18,741 nucleotides of DNA from Alphaproteobacteria bacterium (GCA_020851015.1 JADZDN010000201.1:1-18741); one strand, 5' to 3'. Counted from the first letter of the stretch, positions 5,946-14,108 are shown. The notes: generated from the sequence alone by a model not told the origin. Made by a program: numbers and translations.

Positions 5946-6699
5946 TTTCCACGTTCTCGCCCTTGTTGGCCCAGTAGGGCAGCGGCAGGCTGCCGGTCAT
6001 CACGATCTGGCCCGCCTCCAGGCGCTCGCCTTGCGCGGAGAGCAGGTTGGCGAGCCAGGCCAGCGACTCCAAGGGATGGCCGAGCACCTCCTTGCCCTTG
6101 CCGCGAAGCTTGACCTCGCCGTTGGCGCTGGTCGTGCCGTCGCATTCCGCCAAGTCGACCTGCTGCCAGTCCTTGATCTCCGGTCCCAGGATCACGGCGT
6201 TGTGGAAGACGCCGTCGGCGATGATCGTGGGCGCGCCGATCGACGTGAAGTCGCCGTATCGATTGTCGACCACCTCGATCGCCGGCCGGATCGAGCCGAC
6301 CGCGGCGGCGGCGGCCTTGCGGTCTGTCTTCTGGCCTGGCGCGGCGGGCAGCGGCGATTTCAGCGTGATGCAGACCTCGCATTCGATCCCGACCTTGCGG
6401 TAGTCGGCGAAGTTCAGCTTCGCCGGCGTCGTCAGCCTGGCCGAGGCAAGGATCGGGCCGGCGGCCGGGCCGGGAAGGTTGAGCAGCTTCTGCATCGGCA
6501 CGGTCGTGGCGCCCACCTTCCAGCCGATCAGCGCGCCCCTGCCCCCGGCGATCATCTTTTCGCGCACGCGCCGCTGGATCGCGTAGCCGTCTTCCGCCGT
6601 CGCGGGCTTCAGCTCGGCCGGCATCTCGCCCACGGACGTGCCATTCTGGCGCGCGCGGGCAAGCCACGCCGCCGCCCTATCCATCGTCGCCGCGTCCAT
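5902..6699 (-). CDS. 2-keto-4-pentenoate hydratase / fumarylacetoacetate hydrolase family protein
   Basis: A 265-residue enzyme of the MhpD/XylJ-type hydratase family, at the usual length. These metal-dependent enzymes add water to 2-hydroxypenta-2,4-dienoate-type products of aromatic meta-cleavage; relatives decarboxylate 4-oxalocrotonate. Visible motifs are IGWKVGAT with Lys61, the acidic metal site GIECEVCITL with Glu106 and Glu108, and PAIEVVDNRYGDF with Glu142. Near the C-terminus it has LEAGQIVMTGSL. The ATG at 6699 is preceded by GGAGGAAG; an upstream in-frame ATG at 6822 would overlap the divergent aldehyde dehydrogenase start and was not used. No meta-cleavage dioxygenase is in the window, so the pathway is uncertain. 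Neighbours are a LysR regulator (convergent) and an aldehyde dehydrogenase (divergent, 109-base gap), an arrangement common in degradation clusters. Confidence 0.85.
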   Translation of the reverse strand: MDAATMDRAAAWLARARQNGTSVGEMPAELKPATAEDGYAIQRRVREKMIAGGRGALIGWKVGATTVPMQKLLNLPGPAAGPILASARLTTPAKLNFADYRKVGIECEVCITLKSPLPAAPGQKTDRKAAAAAVGSIRPAIEVVDNRYGDFTSIGAPTIIADGVFHNAVILGPEIKDWQQVDLAECDGTTSANGEVKLRGKGKEVLGHPLESLAWLANLLSAQGERLEAGQIVMTGSLPLPYWANKGENVEIRIAGLGAAAATLA

Positions 6700-6808
6700 G
6701 ATTCTTCCTCCCCGATTCGTTTGACCTTCGGTTGGGCGCAAGACTACCTTCGCCGCCTCGCCGCGCAAGGCCTTCGCGGCGACGTCCGCGCAACCAGGGA
6801 AGACGAGG

Positions 6809-8218
6809 ATGAGCAGCAGCAAGCTTCAGGTTAAGTCTCCGGTCGACGGCAGCATCTATGCCGAGCTGGCGCTGAATTCCTATGCCGAGGTCGAGCGCGT
6901 CTTCGCCCGCGCCCGCGAGGCCCAGGGCGCCTGGCGCCGGACCACGCTGGCCGAGCGGGCGCGCATCTGCTCGGCCGCCGTCGATGCGTTCGAGACCAAG
7001 GGCAAGGAGATCGCGGAGGAACTGAGCTGGCAGATGGGCCGGCCGGTGTCGCAGGCGCCCGGCGAGGTGCGCGGCTTCGCCGAGCGCGCGCGCTACATGA
7101 TCCAGGTGGCGCCCGAGGCGCTGGCGGATATCGACGCGGGCCCCAAGGAGAACTTCAGGCGCTTCGTGCATCGCGAGCCGCTGGGGGTCGTGTTCACCGT
7201 CGCCGCCTGGAACTATCCCTACCTGATCGCGGTCAACTCGGTTATCCCGGCGATCATGGCCGGCAATGCCGTGGTGCTGAAGCACAGCGGCCAGACGCCG
7301 CTCTGCGCCGAGCGCATGGGCGCGGCGCTGAAGGCCGGCGGCCTGCCCGACGGCGTGTTCCAGGTCGTGCACACCTCGCACGCTGACACGGAGAAGGCGA
7401 TCCGCGCCGGGCTGATGGATTTCATCGCCTTCACCGGCTCGGTCGCGGGCGGGCGCGCCGTGCAGCGCGCGGTCGGCGAATGCACCGCCGGGCGCTTTCC
7501 GGGCTTCGGCCTCGAGCTGGGCGGCAAGGACCCGGCCTATGTGCGGGCCGACGCCGACCTGGCGCACGCGGTCGAGAACCTGGTGGACGGCGCGTTCTTC
7601 AATTCGGGCCAGTCCTGCTGCGGCATCGAGCGGATCTACGTGGACCGCAAGCGCTTGAAGCCGTTCGTCGACGGGTTCGTCGACCTGACGCTGAAATACA
7701 AGCTCGGCGATCCGACCGATCCCGCGACCAACCTGGGGCCGATGGCCCGCGCCGCGGGCGCCGAGACGGTGCGGGGCCACATCGCCGACGCGCTGAAGCG
7801 CGGCGCCAAGGCGCTGGTGGACGAGAAGAAATTCCCGCGCTCGAAGCCGGGCACGCCCTATTTGGCGCCGCAGGTGCTGGTGGAGGTCGACCACCGGATG
7901 GCGGTGATGCGCGAGGAAAGCTTCGGTCCGGTGATCGGCATCATGCCGGTGGACGGCGACGACCAGGCGATCGGGCTGATGAACGACAGCGATTTCGGCC
8001 TGACGGCCGCGGTCTGGACGGCGGACGCGGCGGCGGCCGAGCGGATCGGCCACCGGCTCGAGACCGGCACGGTGTTCATGAACCGCTGCGACTATCTCGA
8101 TCCGGCGCTGGCGTGGACGGGCGTCAAGGAATCAGGGCGGGGATGCACCCTCAGCAAGGTCGGCTACGAGCACCTGACGCGGCCGAAGTCGTTCCACCTG
8201 CGCCTCAAGACGGGCTGA
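6809..8218 (+). CDS. NAD(P)-dependent aldehyde dehydrogenase
   Basis: A 469-residue ALDH-superfamily enzyme oxidising an aldehyde to the acid. All catalytic features are present: AAWNYP with Asn135, the FTGSVAGG nucleotide-binding turn (208-215), the general base in LELGGKDP with Glu236, and the nucleophile in FFNSGQSCCGIER with Cys270. The doubled cysteine and GIER sequence mark an uncharacterised ALDH subgroup rather than the betaine- or succinic-semialdehyde types. REESFGPV and the C-terminal GVKESGRG are conserved family segments. The start at 6809 follows GGGAAGACGAG. The gene is divergent from the hydratase, and its 3' end overlaps the convergent small membrane protein gene by 14 bases. 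With the hydratase next door, a semialdehyde from a carboxylic acid or aromatic pathway is a fair guess, but the substrate is not shown by the sequence. Confidence 0.92.
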   Translation: MSSSKLQVKSPVDGSIYAELALNSYAEVERVFARAREAQGAWRRTTLAERARICSAAVDAFETKGKEIAEELSWQMGRPVSQAPGEVRGFAERARYMIQVAPEALADIDAGPKENFRRFVHREPLGVVFTVAAWNYPYLIAVNSVIPAIMAGNAVVLKHSGQTPLCAERMGAALKAGGLPDGVFQVVHTSHADTEKAIRAGLMDFIAFTGSVAGGRAVQRAVGECTAGRFPGFGLELGGKDPAYVRADADLAHAVENLVDGAFFNSGQSCCGIERIYVDRKRLKPFVDGFVDLTLKYKLGDPTDPATNLGPMARAAGAETVRGHIADALKRGAKALVDEKKFPRSKPGTPYLAPQVLVEVDHRMAVMREESFGPVIGIMPVDGDDQAIGLMNDSDFGLTAAVWTADAAAAERIGHRLETGTVFMNRCDYLDPALAWTGVKESGRGCTLSKVGYEHLTRPKSFHLRLKTG

Positions 8219-8489
8219 CCGTGCGGCGTTCCCGCCACGCCTCGATCGCGAGGAACGCCGCGAGCGCCAGCAGGACCGCCAGGGTCAGGCGCGGGAACAG
8301 CAGCTCGGTGGCGGAGGTCAGGGACTGCGCCCGGGCCTGGGCCGATTCCCATGCCTGCATCGCCAGCGACCAGGCGGCGGACGCGGCAAGGGCGATCCAC
8401 AGGCGCGGCAGCAGCAGCCCGCACAGCACATAGCCGATCGCGCCGAGCGGTTCGGCGAGCGCCGACATCATCTGCAGCAGGAAGGTCAT
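8205..8489 (-). CDS. Small predicted membrane protein, two transmembrane segments
   Basis: A 94-residue protein not recognised as any named family. It has two hydrophobic stretches, about residues 15-46 (LGAIGYVLCGLLLPRLWIAL and on) and 67-84 (RLTLAVLLALAAFLAIEA). They are separated by a polar linker with Glu and Gln, and the C-terminus is short and basic. The helices and hydrophobic moment look like a genuine inner-membrane protein rather than a chance frame. No Shine-Dalgarno precedes the ATG at 8489. A TATACT box sits 7 bases upstream, so a leaderless message is possible. It overlaps the convergent aldehyde dehydrogenase by 14 bases. The function is unknown. Confidence 0.6.
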   Translation of the reverse strand: MTFLLQMMSALAEPLGAIGYVLCGLLLPRLWIALAASAAWSLAMQAWESAQARAQSLTSATELLFPRLTLAVLLALAAFLAIEAWRERRTVSPS

Positions 8490-8496
8490 CGGGGCC

Positions 8497-8524
8497 AGTA
8501 TAGCCGGCGCCGCCGCGGTCCCAA
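8497..8524 (-). promoter_or_regulatory. Candidate promoter before the small membrane protein gene
   Basis: On the minus strand, TTGGGA (8524-8519) and TATACT (8502-8497) have 16-base spacing. The expected transcription start is at or next to the ATG at 8489, which would give a leaderless message and would explain the missing ribosome binding site. Confidence 0.4.
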
Positions 8525-8609
8525 GGCACGCGCGAAATCCGACGGGAATAGCGGCGGCTGCGGTACAGGCGTCGCGGGAGCGAGGCGTCCGGGCGAGCCG
8601 CCTGATTCG

Positions 8610-10307
8610 CTAGCGGCCCCAGGTCTCGACCGCGCCGCGGCGGCGCAGGGCCATGCGCGGCTTGAGCTCTGACAGCGATTCGGCGGCGGCGACGGCCGCG
8701 ATCGGGGCGGGGAACGCGAAGTCCAGCGCCGGCCGGCCGAACAGGTAGCCCTGCGCATGGTCGACGCCGAGTTCGACCAGGGCGCTTGCCTGGGCCTCGG
8801 TCTCGACCATCTCGGCCACCGTGCCGATGCCGAGATCGCTGCACAGCCCGACCATGGCCTTCAGGATCGCGCGGTCGCGCGGATGGGTCTCCAGCCGCTT
8901 CACGTAGGCGCCGTCGATCTTCACGAAATCGACGTCCAGGGCCTGGATGTAGGGGAAGGAGGCGGCGCCGGCGCCGAAATCGTCCAGGCAGACCTTGTGC
9001 CCGTCGGCGCGGAAGGTCTGCAGGATGGCGTTGATGCTCGCGAGGTCGCGAATCCGCATCGACTCGGTGACTTCGATCAGCAGTTGTCGGGCGACCCAGC
9101 TGCTTTCGGCGACCAGGGCGCGGAATGCCTTGACGAAGAGCTGGCTGTCCAGCGACACGGACGAGACATTGACCGCGATCGCCACCGAGGCGCCGCTTTG
9201 CCGCGCGTGCGTCATGATGTCGATCGCCTTGTGGCAGACCAGCAGGTCGAAGTCCTGCGTCATGCCGATTTCCTCGGCGAAGCCGACCAGCCCGGCGGGC
9301 GGCTGGCCGTCGGTGGGCCGCGCCAGGGCCTCGTAGTGGTGGATGCTGCGGTCTGCCAGCGAGACGATGGGCTGCAGCGCGATGCGCAGGCGATTGTCGG
9401 CCAGCGTCTGCTTGAAGTCGTGCACGCGCTTGACCGTGTCCGCCAGGATCTCCTTCATGCCGTCGGCCAGCGATCCGGCCAGCGGCTGGTCGCCGGAATC
9501 GGAGAATTTTCGCACCGTGTAGAGGATGACGCGCCGGCGGTCCTCCTCGCTCAGCTCGTCGGGCCCAAGCTCGACGGTGGCGCCCGACACGGCCAGGCCG
9601 GCGCCGGAGGGATCGCATTCCCGGCTGATCGCGGCGACGCTTTTTTCCAGTTGCGCAGGGTCGACCGATGGCATGTGCATGATGCCGAAGCGGTCGTCGC
9701 CCAGCCGGCCGGCGGTGCTGCCGTCGATCGACATGGCGCGCAGCAGCCCGCCGATCTCCTCCATCACATGGGCCATCGCGTCGCCGCCGACGCGGCCCTT
9801 GAACGACTCCAGCTCGTCCAGGCGGATCAGGGTCAGCTTCGCGTCGATGTTCTGCTCGCGCGCGGCCGCCAATTTCGATTGCACGGACCGGGTGAAGGTC
9901 TCGCGGTCCAGCAGGCCGGACTCGGCGTCATGGCCTTCGTCCGGCGCGTCGTGACCGCCGAGGCGCGCCTTGGCGAGCGTCAGATAGAAGCGCGGCGCGT
10001 CGCTGTCCATGCGGTAGCCGCCCAGCGAGGCGCTGACCGGCGTCTCGCCGCTCGCCGGCAGATGGACGATCACCGGGTTGAGCCGCGCGTTGTTCGGCAG
10101 GGCACGCAGCAATTGGGCGACCATGATGCGGTCCGGCGCGCCGACCAGCTCCTCGAACGGCACGCCGCGCACGCTGTCCTCGGGCCGGTCCAGCAGGCTT
10201 TGCACCGCCCCGCAGATATAGCGGACGCGGTGCGCCGCATCGACTTCCAACAGGATGTCGGCATTCGCGAAGGAGAAGGCGAGCAGGCGTTCGGTCGCGG
10301 ACTTCAT
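8610..10307 (-). CDS. c-di-GMP phosphodiesterase: PAS-like, degenerate GGDEF, EAL domains
   Basis: A 565-residue cytoplasmic signalling protein; no membrane segment is seen. In order: a PAS-like sensor at about residues 10-115 (FANADILLEVDAAHRVRYIC), a GGDEF domain at about 130-270 whose signature is GDDRF (203-207) and so should not make c-di-GMP, and an EAL domain at about 295-535. The EAL domain has its catalytic set: EAL at 326-328, Asn380 (NVSS), Glu412 (EVTES), Asp442-Asp443 (DDFGAG), Lys463 (KID), Glu499 and Glu502 (AEMVET) and Gln519 (AQGYLFGRP). It should therefore hydrolyse c-di-GMP to pGpG. A degenerate GGDEF of this kind often acts as a GTP-sensing regulatory module. The ATG at 10307 was chosen because the upstream extension is Arg/Pro-rich and overlaps the galE control region. 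The ribosome binding site is weak. The gene is divergent from galE. Confidence 0.92.
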   Translation of the reverse strand: MKSATERLLAFSFANADILLEVDAAHRVRYICGAVQSLLDRPEDSVRGVPFEELVGAPDRIMVAQLLRALPNNARLNPVIVHLPASGETPVSASLGGYRMDSDAPRFYLTLAKARLGGHDAPDEGHDAESGLLDRETFTRSVQSKLAAAREQNIDAKLTLIRLDELESFKGRVGGDAMAHVMEEIGGLLRAMSIDGSTAGRLGDDRFGIMHMPSVDPAQLEKSVAAISRECDPSGAGLAVSGATVELGPDELSEEDRRRVILYTVRKFSDSGDQPLAGSLADGMKEILADTVKRVHDFKQTLADNRLRIALQPIVSLADRSIHHYEALARPTDGQPPAGLVGFAEEIGMTQDFDLLVCHKAIDIMTHARQSGASVAIAVNVSSVSLDSQLFVKAFRALVAESSWVARQLLIEVTESMRIRDLASINAILQTFRADGHKVCLDDFGAGAASFPYIQALDVDFVKIDGAYVKRLETHPRDRAILKAMVGLCSDLGIGTVAEMVETEAQASALVELGVDHAQGYLFGRPALDFAFPAPIAAVAAAESLSELKPRMALRRRGAVETWGR

Positions 10308-10453
10308 CGGCGGTGGCGGAATCCCAGCCTTGGTCTGGCGACAATAGGTAGGGCGGCGTAAACGAAACGCTAACGTAGATGCGCGAGCGTGACAGGCGGC
10401 TGCCGGCGCGAAAGTATAGGATTCCAAGTGCGTGCGGCGCGACCGGAGGGCAA

Positions 10454-11455
10454 ATGTCGGGCGAGACCGGCGAAACGCTATTGATCACGGGCGGGGCGGG
10501 CTATGTCGGAAGTCATACCGCCGGCGCCCTGGCCGCCCAGGGTCGCCGCGTCGTCGTGCTGGACAACCTGCGCACCGGCCATCGCGCCGCCGTGCCCGAG
10601 GGGGTCGCGTTCCACCGGATCGAGCTTGCCGATCCCGTCGCCCTCGCCGCGCTGTTCCAGGCGCACCGCTTCGGCGCGATCCTGCATTTCGCGGCCCTAT
10701 CGATCGTCGGCGAGTCGATGGCGGACCCGCTGCGCTATCTCGGCGACAACACGACCAACGCGGTCAACCTGCTGCGCGCGGCGGCCGCCAGCGGGGTCAA
10801 GCGCTTCGTGCTGTCGTCCACCGCCGCGCTGTTCGACCAGGGCGGCGACCGGCCGATCGACGAGACGACGCCGATCGTGCCGGGCAACCCCTATGGGGAA
10901 TCGAAGTACTTCATCGAGCGCATGCTGCATTGGGCCGACCGGACGCTGGGCATCCGCTCGGCTTGCCTGCGCTACTTCAACGCCGCCGGCGCGCATCCCG
11001 ACGGGCGCAACGGCGAGGACCACCGGCCCGAGACGCACCTGATCCCGCTGGTGATCCAGGCCGCGCTGGGGCGGCGCGCGCAGATCACCGTGTTCGGCGA
11101 GGACTACGCGACGCCCGACGGCACCTGCATCCGCGACTACGTGCATGTGATGGATCTGGCCGATGCCCATATCGCCGTGCTGGACACGCTGAAGACCAGG
11201 AGCGTTCGCTACAATCTGGGAACCGGCCGCGGCCACAGCGTGCGCGAGGTGATCCGCGCGGTCGAGGAGGTCGGCGGGCGCAAGGTGCCGGTCGAAACCG
11301 GCCCGCGCCGATCGGGCGATCCGGCGATGCTGGTGGCCGATCCCACGGCGATCGGGCGCGACCTGGGATGGCAGCCGCGCTACGCCGAGCTGCGCCGGAT
11401 CGTCGAGACGGCCTGGCGCTGGCACGAGAGCCACCCGCAGGGGCATGGGGGTTAA
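10454..11455 (+). CDS. galE: UDP-glucose 4-epimerase
   Basis: A 333-residue extended short-chain dehydrogenase that interconverts UDP-glucose and UDP-galactose, supplying galactose for lipopolysaccharide and exopolysaccharide. TGGAGYVGSH (12-21) is the NAD Rossmann motif. SSTAALF (121-127) carries the catalytic Ser/Thr, and NPYGESK gives Tyr147 and Lys151 of the YxxxK pair. RYFNAAGA, HLIPLV, FGEDYATPDGTCIRDYVHV and YNLGTGRGHSV are hallmark GalE segments. The length is typical (about 330-340). The ATG at 10454 follows GGAGGG, which fixes the start; an ATG at 10379 in frame lacks one and adds a basic tail. No other galactose or polysaccharide gene is next to it in the window. Its neighbour on the other side of the promoter region is the EAL phosphodiesterase. 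Confidence 0.95.
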   Translation: MSGETGETLLITGGAGYVGSHTAGALAAQGRRVVVLDNLRTGHRAAVPEGVAFHRIELADPVALAALFQAHRFGAILHFAALSIVGESMADPLRYLGDNTTNAVNLLRAAAASGVKRFVLSSTAALFDQGGDRPIDETTPIVPGNPYGESKYFIERMLHWADRTLGIRSACLRYFNAAGAHPDGRNGEDHRPETHLIPLVIQAALGRRAQITVFGEDYATPDGTCIRDYVHVMDLADAHIAVLDTLKTRSVRYNLGTGRGHSVREVIRAVEEVGGRKVPVETGPRRSGDPAMLVADPTAIGRDLGWQPRYAELRRIVETAWRWHESHPQGHGG

Positions 11456-11460
11456 GGAGT

Positions 11461-11577
11461 CATCATCCTTCGAGACGCTCGCTGCGCTCGCTCCTCAGGA
11501 TGACGCATTCTTCCGAGTCGCTGAAATCCCCCGCGTCATGCTGAGGAGGCCGCGCAGCGGCCGTCTCGAAGCATGAG
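11461..11577. repeat. Twin inverted repeat between convergent genes (galE / FAD oxidoreductase)
   Basis: Element 1 (11461-11505) begins ATCCTTCGAGACGCTCGCTG and ends CTCCTCAGGATGAC. Element 2 (11535-11577) is a diverged copy in the opposite orientation, beginning GTCATGCTGAGGAGG and ending GTCTCGAAGCATGAG. Each can fold into its own hairpin, since the ends are complementary, and the two can also pair with each other. A similar pair is at 15242-15355. Confidence 0.85.
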
Positions 11578-11584
11578 GATACCG

Positions 11585-12766
11585 CTACCACACGTTCGCT
11601 TCGATGATCGGGTCGTTCTTGAGCACGCGCTCGTAGGAGAACCGCGTCAGGTCCAGGGCGCGGTAGCCGCCGTGGATCACGAGTTCGGCCAGCGCCCGGC
11701 CCGCGGCCGGGGACTGCTGCAGCCCGTGGCCGGAGAAGCCGTTGGCGAGAAGCATATTCGTGCAGTCGGGGTGGGGCCCCAGGATCACGTTCTGGTCGAG
11801 CGTGTTGTAGTCGTAGTGTCCGGCCCAGGCGCGGACCAGCTTCACCGCCTCGTAGGCCGGGACGCGATGGGCGATGGTCGGCCAGACCAGCTCTTCCCAG
11901 AAGCTGTAGTCGATCTCGAAGTCCAGGCAGTCGGGGTCCTTGTCCTCCGCCGGCGACACGCCGCACACGAAGCTCGGCCCCTCGGGCCGGACGAAGACGC
12001 CGTTGGTGTCGATGACCAGCGGCGACCTGGGCGGCGGCTCGCGGCAATCGAACACGTAGATGATGCGCTTGCGCGGCCGCACGGGAATGTCGACTCCCGC
12101 CATCTTGGCCAGGAAATGGCCGCGCGTGCCGGCGGTGTTGACCAGCGTGCCGCAGGAAATCTTCTTCCCGCTTTTCAGGGTCACGCCCGCGATCTTGCCG
12201 CCGCTCTTGTCGATGCCGACAACCTCGTCCTCGATATAGGCCACGCCCAGCGCCCGCGCTTTGCGCCGGAAGGCCTGCAGCAGGGCATAGGGGTCGACCC
12301 AGCCTTCGCCCTGGAAGCCGAAGCTGCCCGCGGCGAGACCCTCGACATTGATCCAGGGGAATTTCGCCTTCAGCGCGTCGGGCGCCAGGATCTCGACCTG
12401 CGCCCCGATCGAGCGCTGCACGACATGGTTCCGCTTCAGCGACTCCAGCCCCTTGTCGCTGGCGAGGAACAGGTAGCCCTGCTCCTTCCACCCCACATCA
12501 GGCACGTCGCCGTCCACGGTCAGGTGCTCGCCGATCGACTTCACGAACTCCATGCCGAAGCGCGACATCAGCATGTTCTCGCGGGTCGTGAACTGCTGGC
12601 GGATGCCGCCGAGCGAACGCGGCGTCGCCGCTTCGCTATAGGTCGGGTCGCGCTCGATCACGGCGACGCGGTCGACCGGAAAGCCGAGCTTGGCGAGGAA
12701 ATAGGCGGTGGCGCTGCCGACGGCGGCGCCGCCGACGATGATCACGTCATAGCGTGTGGATTGCAT
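11585..12766 (-). CDS. FAD-dependent oxidoreductase, DAO family (FOXRED1-like)
   Basis: A 393-residue flavoprotein of the glycine/D-amino acid oxidase (DAO) superfamily. The N-terminal YDVIIVGGAAVGSATAYFLA (6-25) is the dinucleotide-binding Rossmann motif. It is followed by GIRQQFTTRENM, a FGFQGEGWVDPYALLQAF middle segment and a C-terminal LANGFSGHGLQQSPAAGRAL motif that holds FAD in this fold. RAWAGHYDYNTLDQNVILGP is like the GxYdmtpDgnPiiG end of the superfamily. The substrate is probably an amine or N-alkyl amino acid but cannot be named. The start is uncertain: 12766 gives the usual N-terminus but a poor ribosome binding site, while an ATG at 12820 has GAGG upstream and adds 18 residues. 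The gene is divergent from the rhodanese gene and converges on galE across a twin repeat. Confidence 0.88.
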   Translation of the reverse strand: MQSTRYDVIIVGGAAVGSATAYFLAKLGFPVDRVAVIERDPTYSEAATPRSLGGIRQQFTTRENMLMSRFGMEFVKSIGEHLTVDGDVPDVGWKEQGYLFLASDKGLESLKRNHVVQRSIGAQVEILAPDALKAKFPWINVEGLAAGSFGFQGEGWVDPYALLQAFRRKARALGVAYIEDEVVGIDKSGGKIAGVTLKSGKKISCGTLVNTAGTRGHFLAKMAGVDIPVRPRKRIIYVFDCREPPPRSPLVIDTNGVFVRPEGPSFVCGVSPAEDKDPDCLDFEIDYSFWEELVWPTIAHRVPAYEAVKLVRAWAGHYDYNTLDQNVILGPHPDCTNMLLANGFSGHGLQQSPAAGRALAELVIHGGYRALDLTRFSYERVLKNDPIIEANVW

Positions 12767-12855
12767 GGCGATGGAAGCGGTCCCGGGCAAATTGTGAAGG
12801 GCGACGGGACAGTCTAGCATGACTGCCTCGCGCGAAAGACCGGGAGAGGGAAGCC

Positions 12856-13284
12856 GTGCCACAGACGATCGTCAAGGGATTCCGGCAGCTCGTCGACGAG
12901 GCGCTGGCGCAGATCAAGACCCTGGAGCCCGCCGAGGCGGCCGGCCTGCACGGTCGCGTCGACGTGGTGTTCGTCGACCTGCGCGATCCGCGCGAGCAGG
13001 AGCGCGAGGGGGTGATGCCGGGGGCCGTGAGCTGCCCGCGCGGCATGCTGGAGTTCTGGATCGACCCGGCCAGCCCCTATCACAAGCCGGTCTTCGCCGA
13101 GGACAAGTCTTTCGTGTTCTTCTGCGCCGGTGGCTGGCGCTCGGCCCTTGCCGCCAAGACGGCGCAGGACATGGGCATGAAGCCGGTCGCGCATATCCAC
13201 GGTGGCTTCAAGGCCTGGCGCGAGGCCGGCGGGCCTGCGGAGAAGAAGGAGCCCAAGCCGGCTTCCGCCGCCGCCAAGAAATAA
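12856..13284 (+). CDS. Rhodanese-like sulfurtransferase
   Basis: A 142-residue single-domain rhodanese that carries sulfur as a persulfide on its active cysteine. VVFVDLRDPREQEREGVMPG (37-56) is the conserved CH2A strand and loop. The active-site loop is FFCAGGWRSA, with Cys90 and a Cys-X4-Arg loop to Arg95, and HIHGGFKAWREAGGP is the typical end. The C-terminus is a Lys/Ala tail. It starts with GTG at 12856 after GAGAGGGAAG. It is the first gene of a tight plus-strand operon: 8 bases separate its stop from the coxM-like gene. That context suggests, without proving, a sulfur-handling role for the molybdenum hydroxylase or its cofactor. Confidence 0.92.
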   Translation: MPQTIVKGFRQLVDEALAQIKTLEPAEAAGLHGRVDVVFVDLRDPREQEREGVMPGAVSCPRGMLEFWIDPASPYHKPVFAEDKSFVFFCAGGWRSALAAKTAQDMGMKPVAHIHGGFKAWREAGGPAEKKEPKPASAAAKK

Positions 13285-13292
13285 GCCGCGCG

Positions 13293-14108
13293 ATGAAGCC
13301 TGCCCCGTTCGACTATGTGCGGCCGTCCGGCCTGGCGGATGCCGTGGCGGCCTTCGTCGGCGCGGCGGGCACCGGACGGCTGCTGGCTGGCGGCCAGTCG
13401 CTCGGCCCCATGCTCAACCTGCGCCTGGCCCGCCCGTCCCTGCTGGTCGATCTGCGGCGCGTCGCCGAGCTGCGGCAGGTCGAGGATCGCGGCGATTCCG
13501 TGCTGTTCGGCGCGATGACGACGCACGCGGCGATCGAGGATGGCGCCGTGCCCGACCCGACGAACGGCATGATGCGTAGCGTTGCCGGCGACATCGCCTA
13601 TCGCGCCGTCCGCACGCGCGGCACGATCGGGGGCAGCCTGGCCCATGCCGATCCGGCGGCCGACTGGGTCACCTGCCTGACGGCGCTGGGCGCGATCTTG
13701 CACCTTGGCGGGCCAGGCGGCACGCGAACCGTGCCGATGAGCCGGTTCATGGCCGGCGCGTTTGCAACCGAGCTGGGCGAGGCGATCCTCGTCGGCGTGG
13801 CGGTGCCGAAGCTCTCGGCCCGCGCGCGCTGGGGCTACTACAAGATCTGCCGCAAGCCGGGTGAGTTCGCCGAGGCGATCGGGGCGGTCGTGCTCGACCC
13901 CGCGCGCGACTATCGCGCGGTCGTCATGGGCGCGGTCGGTGGCGCCCCGGTCCTGCTTGAGGATATCGCACGCCGGTTGCCCTTCGACGGCGCCCCCGCC
14001 ATCGCCCGGCGGGACATCGCCGCCGCGGGGCCGCCGATGGACGACGTCGATGCGCAGCTCCACGCCGTGGCGGTGGAACGAGCGATCGCCCGGGCCTACG
14101 CGGCATGA
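13293..14108 (+). CDS. Molybdenum hydroxylase FAD-binding subunit (coxM-like)
   Basis: A 271-residue FAD subunit of the xanthine oxidase/CO dehydrogenase family, close to the usual CoxM length of about 280. This subunit passes electrons between the 2Fe-2S clusters and the acceptor. The FAD-pyrophosphate motif LLAGGQSLGPMLNLRLA is at about 30-46, and TIGGSLAHADPAADW is at 111-125. FDYVRPSGLADAVAAF at the N-terminus is the standard opening. The ATG at 13293 was chosen because it starts the conserved FDYVRP region 8 bases after the rhodanese stop; the open frame extends much further upstream but overlaps the rhodanese gene. The stop overlaps the next gene as ATGA, so translation is coupled. No catalytic molybdopterin subunit is adjacent. 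Confidence 0.92.
   Translation: MKPAPFDYVRPSGLADAVAAFVGAAGTGRLLAGGQSLGPMLNLRLARPSLLVDLRRVAELRQVEDRGDSVLFGAMTTHAAIEDGAVPDPTNGMMRSVAGDIAYRAVRTRGTIGGSLAHADPAADWVTCLTALGAILHLGGPGGTRTVPMSRFMAGAFATELGEAILVGVAVPKLSARARWGYYKICRKPGEFAEAIGAVVLDPARDYRAVVMGAVGGAPVLLEDIARRLPFDGAPAIARRDIAAAGPPMDDVDAQLHAVAVERAIARAYAA

Noticed and set aside
6677..8053. Long minus-strand open frame of 458 codons
   Set aside because: It is antisense to the aldehyde dehydrogenase, with composition typical of a complementary-strand shadow.
8757..10361. Long plus-strand open frame of 534 codons
   Set aside because: It lies wholly opposite the EAL phosphodiesterase gene, which has a complete set of family motifs. The plus-strand product has none.
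11573..12817. Plus-strand open frame of 414 codons
   Set aside because: It is a shadow of the DAO-family oxidoreductase on the other strand and has no domain signature.
12819..13292. N-terminal extension of the coxM-like protein
   Set aside because: The frame is open but overlaps the rhodanese gene, and homologous sequence begins at the FDYVRP segment just after 13293.
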